Assembly: GCA_903789415.1 (NCBI GenBank) | Contig: CAIFEG010000017.1 | Coordinates: 622 to 40,706 of the forward strand | Origin: an uncultured Eggerthellaceae bacterium | GTDB lineage: Bacteria > Actinomycetota > Coriobacteriia > Coriobacteriales > Eggerthellaceae | Direction: 5' to 3' | DNA length: 40,085 nt | In this document: piece after piece, positions 1-8,489 of the stretch | Layout: every line of letters begins with the position of its first letter | How positions within the stretch are numbered: the first letter of the stretch is position 1 | The notes under the pieces: model-generated | The model's database searches: none | Told to the model about the DNA's origin: nothing | The model's input: only the letters and a program-made list of their open reading frames with translations | Position numbers and translations under genes: made by a program

Positions 1-92
1 CCCCGAGATCTACACGGGTAATATCGTGGTTATTTTCATTAGTTTATCAGCGACAACAAAAAGCCGGCGCGGGGCTTGTATTCCAATGGCAA

Positions 93-852
93 GCTTAATT
101 ACCAGCCAAAATGACGCTGCACCAAAACTTTGCCGTTTGATACTCTTGGGCCGTGTAAGCTTAATTACCAGCCAAAATGACGCTGCACCAAAACTCGTGC
201 CTGATGGTCAGCTTCTTTCGCTTGGCTTAATTACCAGCCAAAATGACGCTGCACCAAAACCCAGCGTGTCATTGACAGAACGGGAGTCAAGCTTAATTAC
301 CAGCCAAAATGACGCTGCACCAAAACCCGCGATGTGAATCCTGTTTATTCTTAAGCGCTTAATTACCAGCCAAAATGACGCTGCACCAAAACACGTGATG
401 GTGCAAACGTTTGGCAGGCTCAGCTTAATTACCAGCCAAAATGACGCTGCACCAAAACAATAGTCACGGACTGCGTCAAACAGTGCCTGCTTAATTACCA
501 GCCAAAATGACGCTGCACCAAAACCCTCTTTGCGCTGTGATTTTATAAATCCGTGCTTAATTACCAGCCAAAATGACGCTGCACCAAAACCTTGAAACAG
601 AGGCGCATGGCTTAAGTGTTGCTTAATTACCAGCCAAAATGACGCTGCACCAAAACCAAGGTCTGCAAGCTTACCTTCTTCGGTGGCTTAATTACCAGCC
701 AAAATGACGCTGCACCAAAACTACCTCGTACAAGTGGTAGCTCACTTTCGGCTTAATTACCAGCCAAAATGACGCTGCACCAAAACAGAATGGATGATAT
801 CGTTCCCGAAAACATCGCTTAATTACCAGCCAAAATGACGCTGCACCAAAAC
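93..852 (-). CRISPR. CRISPR array, 12 repeats of 36 bp, 11 spacers (type II-A)
   Basis: Twelve identical 36-bp repeats start at 93, 159, 225, 291, 357, 423, 489, 555, 621, 686, 751 and 817. On the plus strand each starts GCTTAATTACC and ends CTGCACCAAAAC. Spacers are 30 bp except the two at 657-685 and 722-750, which are 29 bp. Read on the minus strand the repeat begins GTTTTGGTGC, the usual start of type II-A repeats, and the tracrRNA anti-repeat at 7241-7276 pairs with that strand. The array is therefore transcribed on the minus strand, like the cas genes, and the leader side is the csn2 side, so the newest spacer should be 787-816. No repeat in 93-852 carries a mismatch, which fits an active or recently active array. 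I found no spacer target within the window by eye. Confidence 0.98.
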
Positions 853-906
853 CACTAGCGCAAAATCCCACTGCCTAAGATCTCATTAATGACTGGTTAC
901 GATCAA
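853..906 (-). promoter_or_regulatory. CRISPR leader segment between csn2 and the first repeat
   Basis: Only 54 bases lie between the csn2 stop codon and the leader-proximal repeat. Repeat orientation and tracrRNA pairing put the leader on this side, so new spacers should be inserted at 852/853. I see no convincing -35/-10 pair inside the 54 bases. The promoter for pre-crRNA may lie within the csn2 3' end, or the array may be partly read through from the cas operon. The leader boundary is inferred from geometry, not from a known leader motif. Confidence 0.6.
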
Positions 907-1593
907 CTAATATTCAAGAAAATACTGGTCAATACAAAGTTTTTGAGTACTTTTATATTCCATATCATCATGCCAACTTTCTAAAAATAACGTCGGAATT
1001 TTTAAAAAAATTGCATGATTGATTAATTTCTGAAGATAATCAGGCGAGAAAAAACTTTTTGCATTTACAAAAACTAGTACTTTTTTGAGTTCAATATCAG
1101 AACATAAATTTAGAAACGCTATTCCTTTTTCAAAGAGCGAATCATCTGAGCGAACAGATGTCCCAAACGATAGAGCTTTCATAAAAGCTTCTATTCCATA
1201 GTCTAATTCAAAATCGTAAGACCCTATTATGTTTGTTCTTACAGATCCAATTGCATCTTCAATTTGAATCATCAACGCATTGATTTGACTCGATTTTTCA
1301 AGGTCACTATTAATGTTTTTGCTCACTTTTTTAATTAGTGGCACTACAAGTTTCCGATCATTCAAAGGAAAATTCGGCAGGCTATCTATGACTAAAAGCT
1401 CGGAACCTTTTCTTTTTCTTTCAGACCCGTCATCGTTCCAGATGGAAAATGGCTCGATTGCCTGATCATATTTCTCTTCTTGTAACGACTGCACTACTCT
1501 TGAAAAGACTTCTCGATCTTGAACTTCAAGAATGGATGCATGATCTTGATTAACAGAAACTGAATGTTCAAATCTATCAAATTTTATTTTCAT
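907..1593 (-). CDS. csn2: Csn2, type II-A CRISPR adaptation protein
   Basis: A 228-residue protein, close to the usual 220 residues of the short Csn2 subfamily. The N-terminus (MKIKFDRFEHSVSV, then a segment around VQDREVFSRVVQSL) matches the Csn2 pattern of a short beta start followed by a helix. Known Csn2 proteins form tetrameric rings that bind free double-stranded DNA ends and work with Cas1-Cas2 and Cas9 in spacer acquisition. The start codon overlaps the cas2 stop codon in an ATGA (1590-1593), which fixes the start and shows translational coupling. It is the last gene of the cas operon and directly precedes the array. The gene is strongly AT-rich (for example 17 G+C in 1261-1320). Its presence with cas1, cas2 and cas9 assigns the locus to subtype II-A. 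Confidence 0.93.
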   Translation of the reverse strand: MKIKFDRFEHSVSVNQDHASILEVQDREVFSRVVQSLQEEKYDQAIEPFSIWNDDGSERKRKGSELLVIDSLPNFPLNDRKLVVPLIKKVSKNINSDLEKSSQINALMIQIEDAIGSVRTNIIGSYDFELDYGIEAFMKALSFGTSVRSDDSLFEKGIAFLNLCSDIELKKVLVFVNAKSFFSPDYLQKLINHAIFLKIPTLFLESWHDDMEYKSTQKLCIDQYFLEY

Positions 1594-1919
1594 AGCACTA
1601 CCAAATTCGAAGTATCGTCGAGCTCCTCTTTTTCAGGACTATCTCCCGCAATTTGCACGATTGACGCATACTGCTTTTCAGTAATCTTCAGAGCTTGAAC
1701 AAGACCTTCTGGAGGTTTAATCTCCTTAAGTTTGCTAATCAAACCATTTGCAATTCGGTCATTGATAGCAAGCTTCGAATACACAGATTCTTGCATCATT
1801 AAATAGCCCGACTTGATCAGTTTCTTCCGGAATTGAGCATAATGACGTCTTTGCGCAGCAGTTTCCACCGGCAAATCGAAAAACACAATCACACGCATAA
1901 ACCGAACACGACATTTCAT
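1590..1919 (-). CDS. cas2: Cas2, CRISPR adaptation protein
   Basis: A 109-residue Cas2. The signature MRVIVFFDLPVET begins at residue 8, with the conserved aspartate at D15 on the first beta strand of the ferredoxin-like fold. Cas2 is the structural core of the Cas1-Cas2 integrase and holds the prespacer. The ATG overlaps the cas1 stop codon (ATGA at 1916-1919), so the longer start is preferred over an internal Met8, although most relatives begin near Met8. The stop overlaps the csn2 start in the same way. Part of the cas9-cas1-cas2-csn2 operon. Confidence 0.96.
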   Translation of the reverse strand: MKCRVRFMRVIVFFDLPVETAAQRRHYAQFRKKLIKSGYLMMQESVYSKLAINDRIANGLISKLKEIKPPEGLVQALKITEKQYASIVQIAGDSPEKEELDDTSNLVVL

Positions 1920-2794
1920 AAGAACGAATACGACACAATCTCTGAAGCAGGCGCTTCTTTATTGAGGACATCAATACATTTCTTTATATACATGTTTATG
2001 ACCGAAGATAATTTATACCTACCATCCTTAAACCTAACTTCAGAGTTAAACATATTTACCAGTAAGTGACGCATTTCCCCGGTAAAGTCTTCCAGGCCAG
2101 AATGGATAACAAGCTCATCGACAATGGGACGGAATGGTTCCATAAAATCGCAAGCTAGATTCCAGGGATTAAATTCTCCCCGATGAAAAATTCCAACCTC
2201 AGTTAGATAACCATAAGAAATAATTTCCCGAGCACATTTTGACATAAGAATGTCGTACCCATAATTTAGCGACGCATTTATCCAACAATCAATATCACGA
2301 TTGAAGTCTTTCCCAAACAGCGTCGTAAAATAAAGACATGCAGCTGCAGCCTCCCTATTCGTAGTATCTCCTGAATGAACTTCTTTTGCATGCTGCAAAA
2401 GTGTGTTTGATTGAACCTTAAAACCTTCTCTACGAAGTACAGCAGCTTGAGCCTCAATTTTATCCCGAACCACACACATCCAAACATGTTTGCGCCATGG
2501 TTGCGACCAATCTAATTGTTTGGCTATACATCCGGATACACGAAAGTGTCCATGTAAAGGGATTGATTCTGAAACAGGGTTCCATTTTTCATCGCAAAAC
2601 ACGACCCGTATTTTATTTTTTGCCAGCTCAGACATAAGATATGAGCTCACAAATGCTTGCGTAGTTGAAATAGTCACAGACTCAATCTCAGACAAGTGAA
2701 TTCTGGTCGTTTTCTCTTTATTGGAAACGACCAGATATCCTGCCTTATATCTACATGAACAAGGTTTTTCTATACAAACTTCTCGAAACCCCAT
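1916..2794 (-). CDS. cas1: Cas1, CRISPR integrase
   Basis: A 292-residue Cas1 of the usual type II-A length. It catalyses integration of prespacers at the leader-repeat junction as a complex with Cas2. The three metal-binding residues are visible: E148 in NREAAAACLYF, H204 in GIFHRGEFNPWNLA and E219 in DFMEPFRP. The N-terminal beta-rich half and helical C-terminal half are both complete, so the enzyme is probably active. The start codon lies nine bases after the cas9 stop codon and the stop overlaps the cas2 start, so it is the second gene of the operon. Base composition is AT-rich relative to the respiratory genes further on. Confidence 0.97.
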   Translation of the reverse strand: MGFREVCIEKPCSCRYKAGYLVVSNKEKTTRIHLSEIESVTISTTQAFVSSYLMSELAKNKIRVVFCDEKWNPVSESIPLHGHFRVSGCIAKQLDWSQPWRKHVWMCVVRDKIEAQAAVLRREGFKVQSNTLLQHAKEVHSGDTTNREAAAACLYFTTLFGKDFNRDIDCWINASLNYGYDILMSKCAREIISYGYLTEVGIFHRGEFNPWNLACDFMEPFRPIVDELVIHSGLEDFTGEMRHLLVNMFNSEVRFKDGRYKLSSVINMYIKKCIDVLNKEAPASEIVSYSFL

Positions 2795-2803
2795 AGGATG
2801 CTC

Positions 2804-5800
2804 TTATTCCTGAGATTTCTTCGCTGCAGCTTCGAGCTGCTTAAAAGTTGTTTTGCGCTCAAAGATTCCCGTAACTGACTGATCAATCCAAGTAATATTA
2901 GGAAGTTCATTACCAAGTGTGAATATTATTAGTCCGCAATTTTTTTTCTTCCCCAATGCAGTCAAATCGCACGTTCCTGACGCACCTGTTGAATATTTCG
3001 CAATAGATTGAATGATCTGACATTGTATATCTTGGGACAAAGCCGCAAACATGTTTTCTATTTCAGAACTTGATACATCTAGCAAAGATGCAGCTTTATT
3101 GTTTGATTGTTCAAGTTTCTTAGTTAACCAAGAAAAAATAGCTTGAATGCTACCTTCTGGCACAGAATCCGTTTTTTTTCGAAACACTGCTTGTTCAATA
3201 CAATGCATTGTTTTGTAATTATCAAGACGCCCTGGAATTTCGTCAGCAGGTCTTGCGTAATTTCGACTGCCACTCGCCCGGCCGCCAAGATAATAAGTAA
3301 TTCCATCTAGAATAAATTTTTGTTTTATCGGGATATGATGACGCAGGATCAAGACACTATTGCACCCTTTTTCTTGAGCGATAGTTTCTGCATAGCGCTG
3401 TAACGAAGACGGGTCGCTCTCGAGAGACGAGGCTAGATAGCAAGGTACACCTTCAAAGAAGCATTTTTTACGCCCTTTCTTATCAATTGCTTCGAATGCT
3501 AAGCAATATGCAATTCTTGGCTTATTGTATCCACCATACTTCTTCACATCGAGAGCATGATCAGTATTTCCACCTCTCAGCGGGATTAGATTCACTACGC
3601 CGTTTTTGTCAGGCTTGGCGTTCTTTTTATCTCGTGGGGAATAAACCGTTTGGTCCCAAAACGCACCTGTTTGGTATTCCGGCATACGACTGAGAAATAC
3701 GCCTTGGTACTGAGCGACGCGGCGCATCTTCTCCTTTTCTGCTGCAGAATCCCATATTTCACCCGTCTCCATATTAGTCTGCCTGCGCCCATTGCACATA
3801 CGATCAACGATAACACCCGAGTTACCATACGGATGCTTCGGATCGTCTTTCCCTTGTTCTTTGAGCCAGCGTTGCACATATGAAATATCGATTTCGTTAT
3901 TCCAACGCGGAAGCATCATGTCTAAGAAACGGGCATCTTGACATGCTAAGTACGCATCATGCGCATGATGAAAATCATTGAGGGTACGTGACTTATACAA
4001 TCCCGCACGCTTACGCACTCCTGACGAGACTGAGGCACGAACCGATACCACACGCGCATTAGGATATTTCTGCTCGCACATCAGTCGGACAAATTTCACA
4101 ATCTGACTAGTTTCAACAAGTTGCCTATTCACAAAGCCAGTAAGCTGTTTAGGAGTAACAGTGGTACGTGTTAAATTTCTAAACTTCTTCTCTGAAATAA
4201 GCCCTGCATTTTTAAGCGCAACCCATGTACTGCGCATTCGATGCTGAATTGAAGGATCTAGCAATTTGTTATCGAGTTTTCTTTGATTTTCCTTCTGAAA
4301 AACAAGCGCTTTGTTGTCAAGACTGTCATCCTTTATATACATTTGAGGAATAATATGGTCAGTTTGATAGTCACTCAAACGATTGATATCCAGAGGTTTC
4401 CCCGAATAGAGTGACTTACCATTTTGCATAAAGTAGAGCATCATTTTTTCAGAAGAAAGATCTGTCTTATTCTTCTTGAGCTCCCTCACTATGCTAGAGA
4501 CATAATCCTTTCCACCAACATTTTCAGCATCTTTAAGGAGTGTTTCATAACATTCCTTGAGTTTTTTGAATCTTGTTTTTGTTTGTTTTCCACGATCTTC
4601 GGGTTTTTCTCCGCGTGTAACTTCAATACAGATAGTTTTTGGCTGGCGATTCCCAGCAACTTTTATGAGCTCGTCAATAATAAGCATTGCTTGATGAACC
4701 GTGCGGCGCAATGCGGGAGAACCATGCATATCATCAATTGAAAGCGTTTGATTGTCGGCAAACTCTTTATTGGCCTGATCAATTGCTTTATCAAAACCGA
4801 GATCTTTATCGTTAATAATCTCCATAAAGACCATGGTGTCGTTGTGCTTATCTGGAATCGGATTCCCATTTTCAAGTACATCGATAATAGTGTGAGCTTG
4901 GGCTTTCCAACCAGGACGTTTTTCAATCTTATTATCTGTTTGACTAGCATAAATTCCGGTTAAGAGCTTTTTTGAAAGGTTACCCCACCCTTTGTAGCGC
5001 AAGCTTACAAGCTTATTTATTTGTTTGCTTGTAAGAGGTGCTTCAAGCTCACTGTTAAGCTGCTCAAGTTTATGCTTATAGATGCTCTTATCTTCAAAAA
5101 TAGTGCTCCAGAAAATAACTTGTTCTATCTGGTCCAATGTGAGCGGACAATTAGAACTTTCTAGGTCATCAACCTCTAGAATTTTGCGAAAATCATTCCA
5201 CGCTTCGAGTTTAGAAGCAAAACCTGTTTCTTTCTGAGCGCCTTTGATTTCAGCATTAGCACCATTTAGGTGTTTCTTTATCCATGTTTTTATATGTTTA
5301 TATGAAACAGTTTTTTGATGCATGAACAGATCTCTAACAAGATCATGTTTCATTGAATAATCAATGCGATGAAATTCGCTTTCGCTATCTAATTTTATTC
5401 TTGTACCGTTAAGTTCGTTAAGAACGCAAAACTTTTCGTAGAGAAGCGAATGACGCGGAAGAACAGGCTCACCATAAAGATATGAGCAAGTACTGCGCAT
5501 ACGTTCGATAAAATTTTCTGCCGTTTCGTCCTTATCAAAGATTTCGTCGACATTCCACGGATAAGCTTCTTCATGTTTTTTCCCCGCTGTGCGCACTGCC
5601 CAGCCAAATTTACGATCAGAATTTGAATCGTCATGATTTGAGTTCTTATGAAATGGACCATGGGGATCAGAGGCTGTATTTAGCGGCCCAACATAATACG
5701 GAATACGACTGGTAAGTATCTTCACAAGCAACTCTTTGTTTTTCTGCAAAAAGGGATAGTACTGTCCTTGGTTGTCGATGATTTTTTCAAGCTCTTCAGC

Positions 5801-7198
5801 ATGCAACTGATTTGGAATGGCACCATTACTGCGCGTTTTTTGTTTAGCTAAGAACTTTCCATCGTCAAGGCTTAAACGTTTATACATCTCTGCATAGCTA
5901 AGTTGACCAGTATCATGTGTCTGGTCTTGCTTCCACTCATCGTTTACAGCACTGTCGAGAATCTTTTTCAGATTATTTATGAGGCTTTCTTGAGTGCATC
6001 TGTCCTTTTTAGAAAAAGATGAAGGTTGTTCTCCCACAACATAAAAAGTATAACTTTGCTTCGGAAGCCTATTGATATCATAGTCACCGCGGGAATCCTT
6101 CGGTCCACGGAAAAATTCGTTGTATTCCTTATGCTGCCCATCTTTCATTGGAAAATAACGCTCGTCTTTCAATAGACGCTTCACACAGGCTAGTTCTTTT
6201 CCGTGCTGCTCATACGATTGCACCATTGCGGATGAAAGACTATCCTGACCTGCAAGTATTTCGTCCAAAACATATGCCGAATAAACCGAACGAATTGCTT
6301 CATAGAGTGGCTGCGCTTCTTCAGGACACAAATCTATAAAAGCATCTGGTTTTTCATCATCGGAAAGAGAAAATTCTGTAATGCTCTCCTGAGGGTCTAC
6401 GTCATGAAAAACTTTAGCATATTCAACTTTTAGCCCCAAACAGGCCCTTGCAACATTGCCTGCCCATTTAGCAGCTGCTTTCTCAGGACGGAACGCACTT
6501 GCGAGGTCTTTTGCTTTATCAGAAGGCTTCTGGTCAGGTGCAATAAGTGCCTTAACCATAAGCTTTTCATTAGGATTTGTGCTATAAGCTTCCGTAACAT
6601 CTGAGTCAATTCCCATCTGTTGAAGATTATCAACATAGGTTTGCAACGCATCAGCAAGCCTATGGATGGACTGATTTGGATTGGCGGTCTTAGCAGAAAT
6701 TTTTTCGCCCTCATGCAAGAAGTTACCACGATGCTTCATGATATTGTGAAGTGCCAGATACACCCACCGTAAATCGGCTTTGTCAGGTGTTTCCATGAGA
6801 TATTGGCGAAGATGAAAGATGGTTGGAAACTTTTTATAGAAGGTCTTTTCTTCCTGCTCGTTATCAAAAAGAACCCACTTCATACCATTACGATCGGCAG
6901 GAACGAGGGCACTTTGGTTAAGTCGTTTGAAAAAGTTTTCGTCAACCTTTTCCATTTCAGGAGCAAATATTTCTTGCAGTTTTTCAATGCGCTGGCGTCT
7001 ACGAGCGAGGCGGCGACGCTGCGAACGGAGCGAACGTGTATGAGCAGCCGTATCCGCAGATGAGAAAAGACGTGAACCCATTGTTGGCCTATTTTTAACA
7101 TGGCAGATGTCTCCATTTTGATCGACCAGAGCCCAACCAACAGATCCGGTGCCGAGGTCTAAACCGATACTATATTCGGTTGCTTTTTTCGGATTCAC
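2804..7198 (-). CDS. cas9: Cas9, RNA-guided DNA endonuclease (type II-A)
   Basis: About 1464 residues, a long Cas9 compared with the 1368 of Streptococcus pyogenes. I chose the GTG at 7198 because GGAGAGG sits seven bases upstream; the frame stays open to an earlier GTG at 7231 that lacks such a site. RuvC-I is near the N-terminus (YSIGLDLGTGSVGW, catalytic D14), followed by an arginine-rich bridge helix (RSQRRRLARRRQR). RuvC-II is KTICIEVTRGEKPED. HNH has YQTDHIIPQ and DNKALV. RuvC-III has HHAHDAYLACQ. All nuclease residues appear intact. The C-terminal PAM-interacting part is complete, but the PAM cannot be read from sequence. It is the first gene of the cas operon, and its 5' region overlaps the tracrRNA promoter on the other strand. 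Confidence 0.97.
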   Translation of the reverse strand: MNPKKATEYSIGLDLGTGSVGWALVDQNGDICHVKNRPTMGSRLFSSADTAAHTRSLRSQRRRLARRRQRIEKLQEIFAPEMEKVDENFFKRLNQSALVPADRNGMKWVLFDNEQEEKTFYKKFPTIFHLRQYLMETPDKADLRWVYLALHNIMKHRGNFLHEGEKISAKTANPNQSIHRLADALQTYVDNLQQMGIDSDVTEAYSTNPNEKLMVKALIAPDQKPSDKAKDLASAFRPEKAAAKWAGNVARACLGLKVEYAKVFHDVDPQESITEFSLSDDEKPDAFIDLCPEEAQPLYEAIRSVYSAYVLDEILAGQDSLSSAMVQSYEQHGKELACVKRLLKDERYFPMKDGQHKEYNEFFRGPKDSRGDYDINRLPKQSYTFYVVGEQPSSFSKKDRCTQESLINNLKKILDSAVNDEWKQDQTHDTGQLSYAEMYKRLSLDDGKFLAKQKTRSNGAIPNQLHAEELEKIIDNQGQYYPFLQKNKELLVKILTSRIPYYVGPLNTASDPHGPFHKNSNHDDSNSDRKFGWAVRTAGKKHEEAYPWNVDEIFDKDETAENFIERMRSTCSYLYGEPVLPRHSLLYEKFCVLNELNGTRIKLDSESEFHRIDYSMKHDLVRDLFMHQKTVSYKHIKTWIKKHLNGANAEIKGAQKETGFASKLEAWNDFRKILEVDDLESSNCPLTLDQIEQVIFWSTIFEDKSIYKHKLEQLNSELEAPLTSKQINKLVSLRYKGWGNLSKKLLTGIYASQTDNKIEKRPGWKAQAHTIIDVLENGNPIPDKHNDTMVFMEIINDKDLGFDKAIDQANKEFADNQTLSIDDMHGSPALRRTVHQAMLIIDELIKVAGNRQPKTICIEVTRGEKPEDRGKQTKTRFKKLKECYETLLKDAENVGGKDYVSSIVRELKKNKTDLSSEKMMLYFMQNGKSLYSGKPLDINRLSDYQTDHIIPQMYIKDDSLDNKALVFQKENQRKLDNKLLDPSIQHRMRSTWVALKNAGLISEKKFRNLTRTTVTPKQLTGFVNRQLVETSQIVKFVRLMCEQKYPNARVVSVRASVSSGVRKRAGLYKSRTLNDFHHAHDAYLACQDARFLDMMLPRWNNEIDISYVQRWLKEQGKDDPKHPYGNSGVIVDRMCNGRRQTNMETGEIWDSAAEKEKMRRVAQYQGVFLSRMPEYQTGAFWDQTVYSPRDKKNAKPDKNGVVNLIPLRGGNTDHALDVKKYGGYNKPRIAYCLAFEAIDKKGRKKCFFEGVPCYLASSLESDPSSLQRYAETIAQEKGCNSVLILRHHIPIKQKFILDGITYYLGGRASGSRNYARPADEIPGRLDNYKTMHCIEQAVFRKKTDSVPEGSIQAIFSWLTKKLEQSNNKAASLLDVSSSEIENMFAALSQDIQCQIIQSIAKYSTGASGTCDLTALGKKKNCGLIIFTLGNELPNITWIDQSVTGIFERKTTFKQLEAAAKKSQE

Positions 7199-7222
7199 AT
7201 TTATTCCTCTCCAAAGTTGCGT

Positions 7223-7228
7223 TACAAT
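7223..7228 (+). promoter_or_regulatory. Probable -10 element of the tracrRNA promoter
   Basis: TACAAT stands 12-13 bases before the region where the anti-repeat begins (7241), the right place for a tracrRNA promoter. A hexamer TTTATT lies 17 bases upstream (7200-7205) and is only a weak -35. The element lies just upstream of the cas9 start codon, so tracrRNA and cas9 have overlapping divergent control regions. Confidence 0.45.
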
Positions 7229-7234
7229 CACTAT

Positions 7235-7348
7235 GTCATTTTAGTTACCAGCCAAAATGACACTGCGAGTCAAAATAAAGGCTTGCCTTGAATGCTTCTT
7301 TTGAAGCTGCCGTTATGGCAAAAGCTCCTACTTCGGTGGGAGCTTTTT
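7235..7348 (+). ncRNA. tracrRNA of the type II-A CRISPR system
   Basis: Positions 7241-7266 match the plus-strand repeat at 24 of 26 bases, so the transcript can pair with the repeat part of the crRNA. Pairing is broken after CTGC by a bulge (GAGT) and resumes at CAAAAT, as in other II-A duplexes. Then comes AATAAAGGCTTGCC, like the nexus start of S. pyogenes tracrRNA. It is followed by a GCTTC-TTTT-GAAGC hairpin (7293-7306), a TGCC-GTTAT-GGCA hairpin, and a terminator. The role is to form the guide duplex bound by Cas9 and cut by RNase III. The start is inferred from the putative -10; the end is set by the terminator. Confidence 0.93.
7321..7348 (+). terminator. Rho-independent terminator of the tracrRNA
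   Basis: An 11-bp stem, AAAGCTCCTAC pairing with GTGGGAGCTTT around a TTCG tetraloop, runs into a T-run ending at 7348. It gives the 3' end of the tracrRNA. Confidence 0.93.
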
Positions 7349-7380
7349 AATCCCCTTTTCAAACCTTTAATTTCGCCGTA

Positions 7381-7449
7381 AATAAAATAAGGCTAGAGCA
7401 TTGAGACATTTTAGGTGTCCCATACTCTGGCCTCGCTGATTATTTTATT
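7381..7449. other. Large imperfect inverted repeat, possible terminator or structured RNA
   Basis: Inner arms 7390-7408 (AGGCTAGAGCATTGAGACA) and 7416-7433 (TGTCCCATACTCTGGCCT) pair over about 17 bases around a seven-base loop. Outer arms AATAAAATA (7381-7389) and TATTTTATT (7441-7449) pair exactly, leaving an unpaired bulge at 7434-7440. On the minus strand the inner stem is followed by a U-rich stretch, so it could terminate the membrane-protein gene that ends at 7532. It is larger than the other terminators in the window. No gene was seen in 7350-7531. Confidence 0.5.
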
Positions 7450-7531
7450 CATGTATGCTTAATAATTTTGCCTTCCTTATTAGGGCTATTCTACCCTTTC
7501 CAGAAGGCAATAACTTCCAATAGACCCACGT

Positions 7532-8095
7532 TTATTTCTTTGCATGCTTTCCGCTCTTGGCGGGCTTGTCGTTTTTCGCAGGCTTTTCCCTCATAGCAGA
7601 CTTGTCTTTCTTAGTGCGCTTTTCCTTTTTCGCAGGTGCTTCTTGCTGAGCGTTTCCAACAGGATCGGGGACAATAGGAATCTGCCCCGTAAACTGCTCG
7701 CGGTTGATCATTCCCCTTTTCAGGGTGCGGCTCCTCGAAACAAAGTGCCCGATAAGCATGACTAGTCCAAACAGTAAGCAAATACCGGTATAGATGAGGG
7801 TCATCTGATCACCCGACGCGCGAACCACACCAACGATCGCCGCGATCAGATAGAGAATTCCTGCAACAATTTCACCGCCCGCAACTCTTTTGCCATTGCA
7901 CGCCAAAAGAATAATTCCTGAAATAAGAATTAAACAAGCCAGGATAAATGACGTGCCTTCAGGCAAATACACGACTTCACGCATAAAGTTCATGATGTCA
8001 TCGGCACCGAAAAATCCGGCTGTAGCCAGGTTATATCCAATGAAAACAACCAGGCCTAACGAAAGTATTCCAAAAATTATTTTTAATGCCCTCAA
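7532..8095 (-). CDS. Small multi-pass membrane protein with lysine-rich cytoplasmic tail
   Basis: About 187 residues. I prefer the TTG at 8095, because AAGGAG lies six bases before it; the frame also allows upstream starts at 8128 (TTG) and 8125 (ATG) without a clear ribosome site. Four to five hydrophobic segments follow (for example IIFGILSLGLVVFIGY and ILYLIAAIVGVVRA), which resembles small DUF308-like membrane proteins, but I cannot assign a family firmly. The last 35 residues are a Lys/Ala/Pro repeat tract (KKEKRTKKDK, KPAKNDKPAK) that would be cytoplasmic and strongly basic. It is a single gene between the tracrRNA and pepF, transcribed away from pepF. Function unknown. Confidence 0.75.
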   Translation of the reverse strand: MRALKIIFGILSLGLVVFIGYNLATAGFFGADDIMNFMREVVYLPEGTSFILACLILISGIILLACNGKRVAGGEIVAGILYLIAAIVGVVRASGDQMTLIYTGICLLFGLVMLIGHFVSRSRTLKRGMINREQFTGQIPIVPDPVGNAQQEAPAKKEKRTKKDKSAMREKPAKNDKPAKSGKHAKK

Positions 8096-8489
8096 AGCAA
8101 ACTCCTTGTCGCAATACATGCGCATCAAATTCTATTTCATTTTGTTCAGAGAAATGTTTGCCTTTTCTCGTGTATTTGTAAAGTAAACATTCCCGCAGCT
8201 CGAACATATAACAATACAGTTCAACAGCACACTTAACAATACGCAACATGCCATGCATTTACAGGAACATTGCCCATATAGAAGTAATTTGTTGACTGGT
8301 CTCCGTATTTCCACATAAGCCAAAAAAGCGTGCATGCCATCATGTACTCGGTTCTCGCACCGAAGCCCGCAACCATGCGCAAATAAAACGCTCGGTAAAC
8401 AATGATTGGGAACTTTTGCCCGTGCATCGATCATCTTTCCGTACTGCTAGAATGAAGTCAAAATATAGTGATCTTTTGAAAGGAATCGC
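8096..8489. other. Intergenic region between divergent membrane gene and pepF
   Basis: Nearly 400 bases without a supported gene. The short open frames here lack ribosome sites and recognisable protein features. It should hold both divergent promoters. An extended -10 (TGCTAGAAT, 8445-8453) is the best candidate for pepF. I see no clear operator or hairpin in the rest. Confidence 0.6.
8445..8453 (+). promoter_or_regulatory. pepF: Extended -10 promoter element upstream of pepF
   Basis: TGCTAGAAT fits the extended -10 form TGnTATAAT with one mismatch in the hexamer and lies 37 bases before the pepF ATG. No good -35 is present at the usual distance, as is common for extended -10 promoters. The ribosome site GAAAGGAATCGC precedes the ATG. 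Confidence 0.45.

Noticed and set aside
26-337. Open frame of 103 codons with a repeated SLITSQNDAAPK peptide
   Set aside because: It is a translation of CRISPR repeats; the repeat unit has no stop in that frame. There is no ribosome site.
93-852. Possible promoter in each CRISPR repeat, as in some type II-C arrays (TGGTAATTA on the minus strand)
   Set aside because: The hexamer TAATTA is a poor -10 match, and the system is type II-A, where such internal promoters are not usual.
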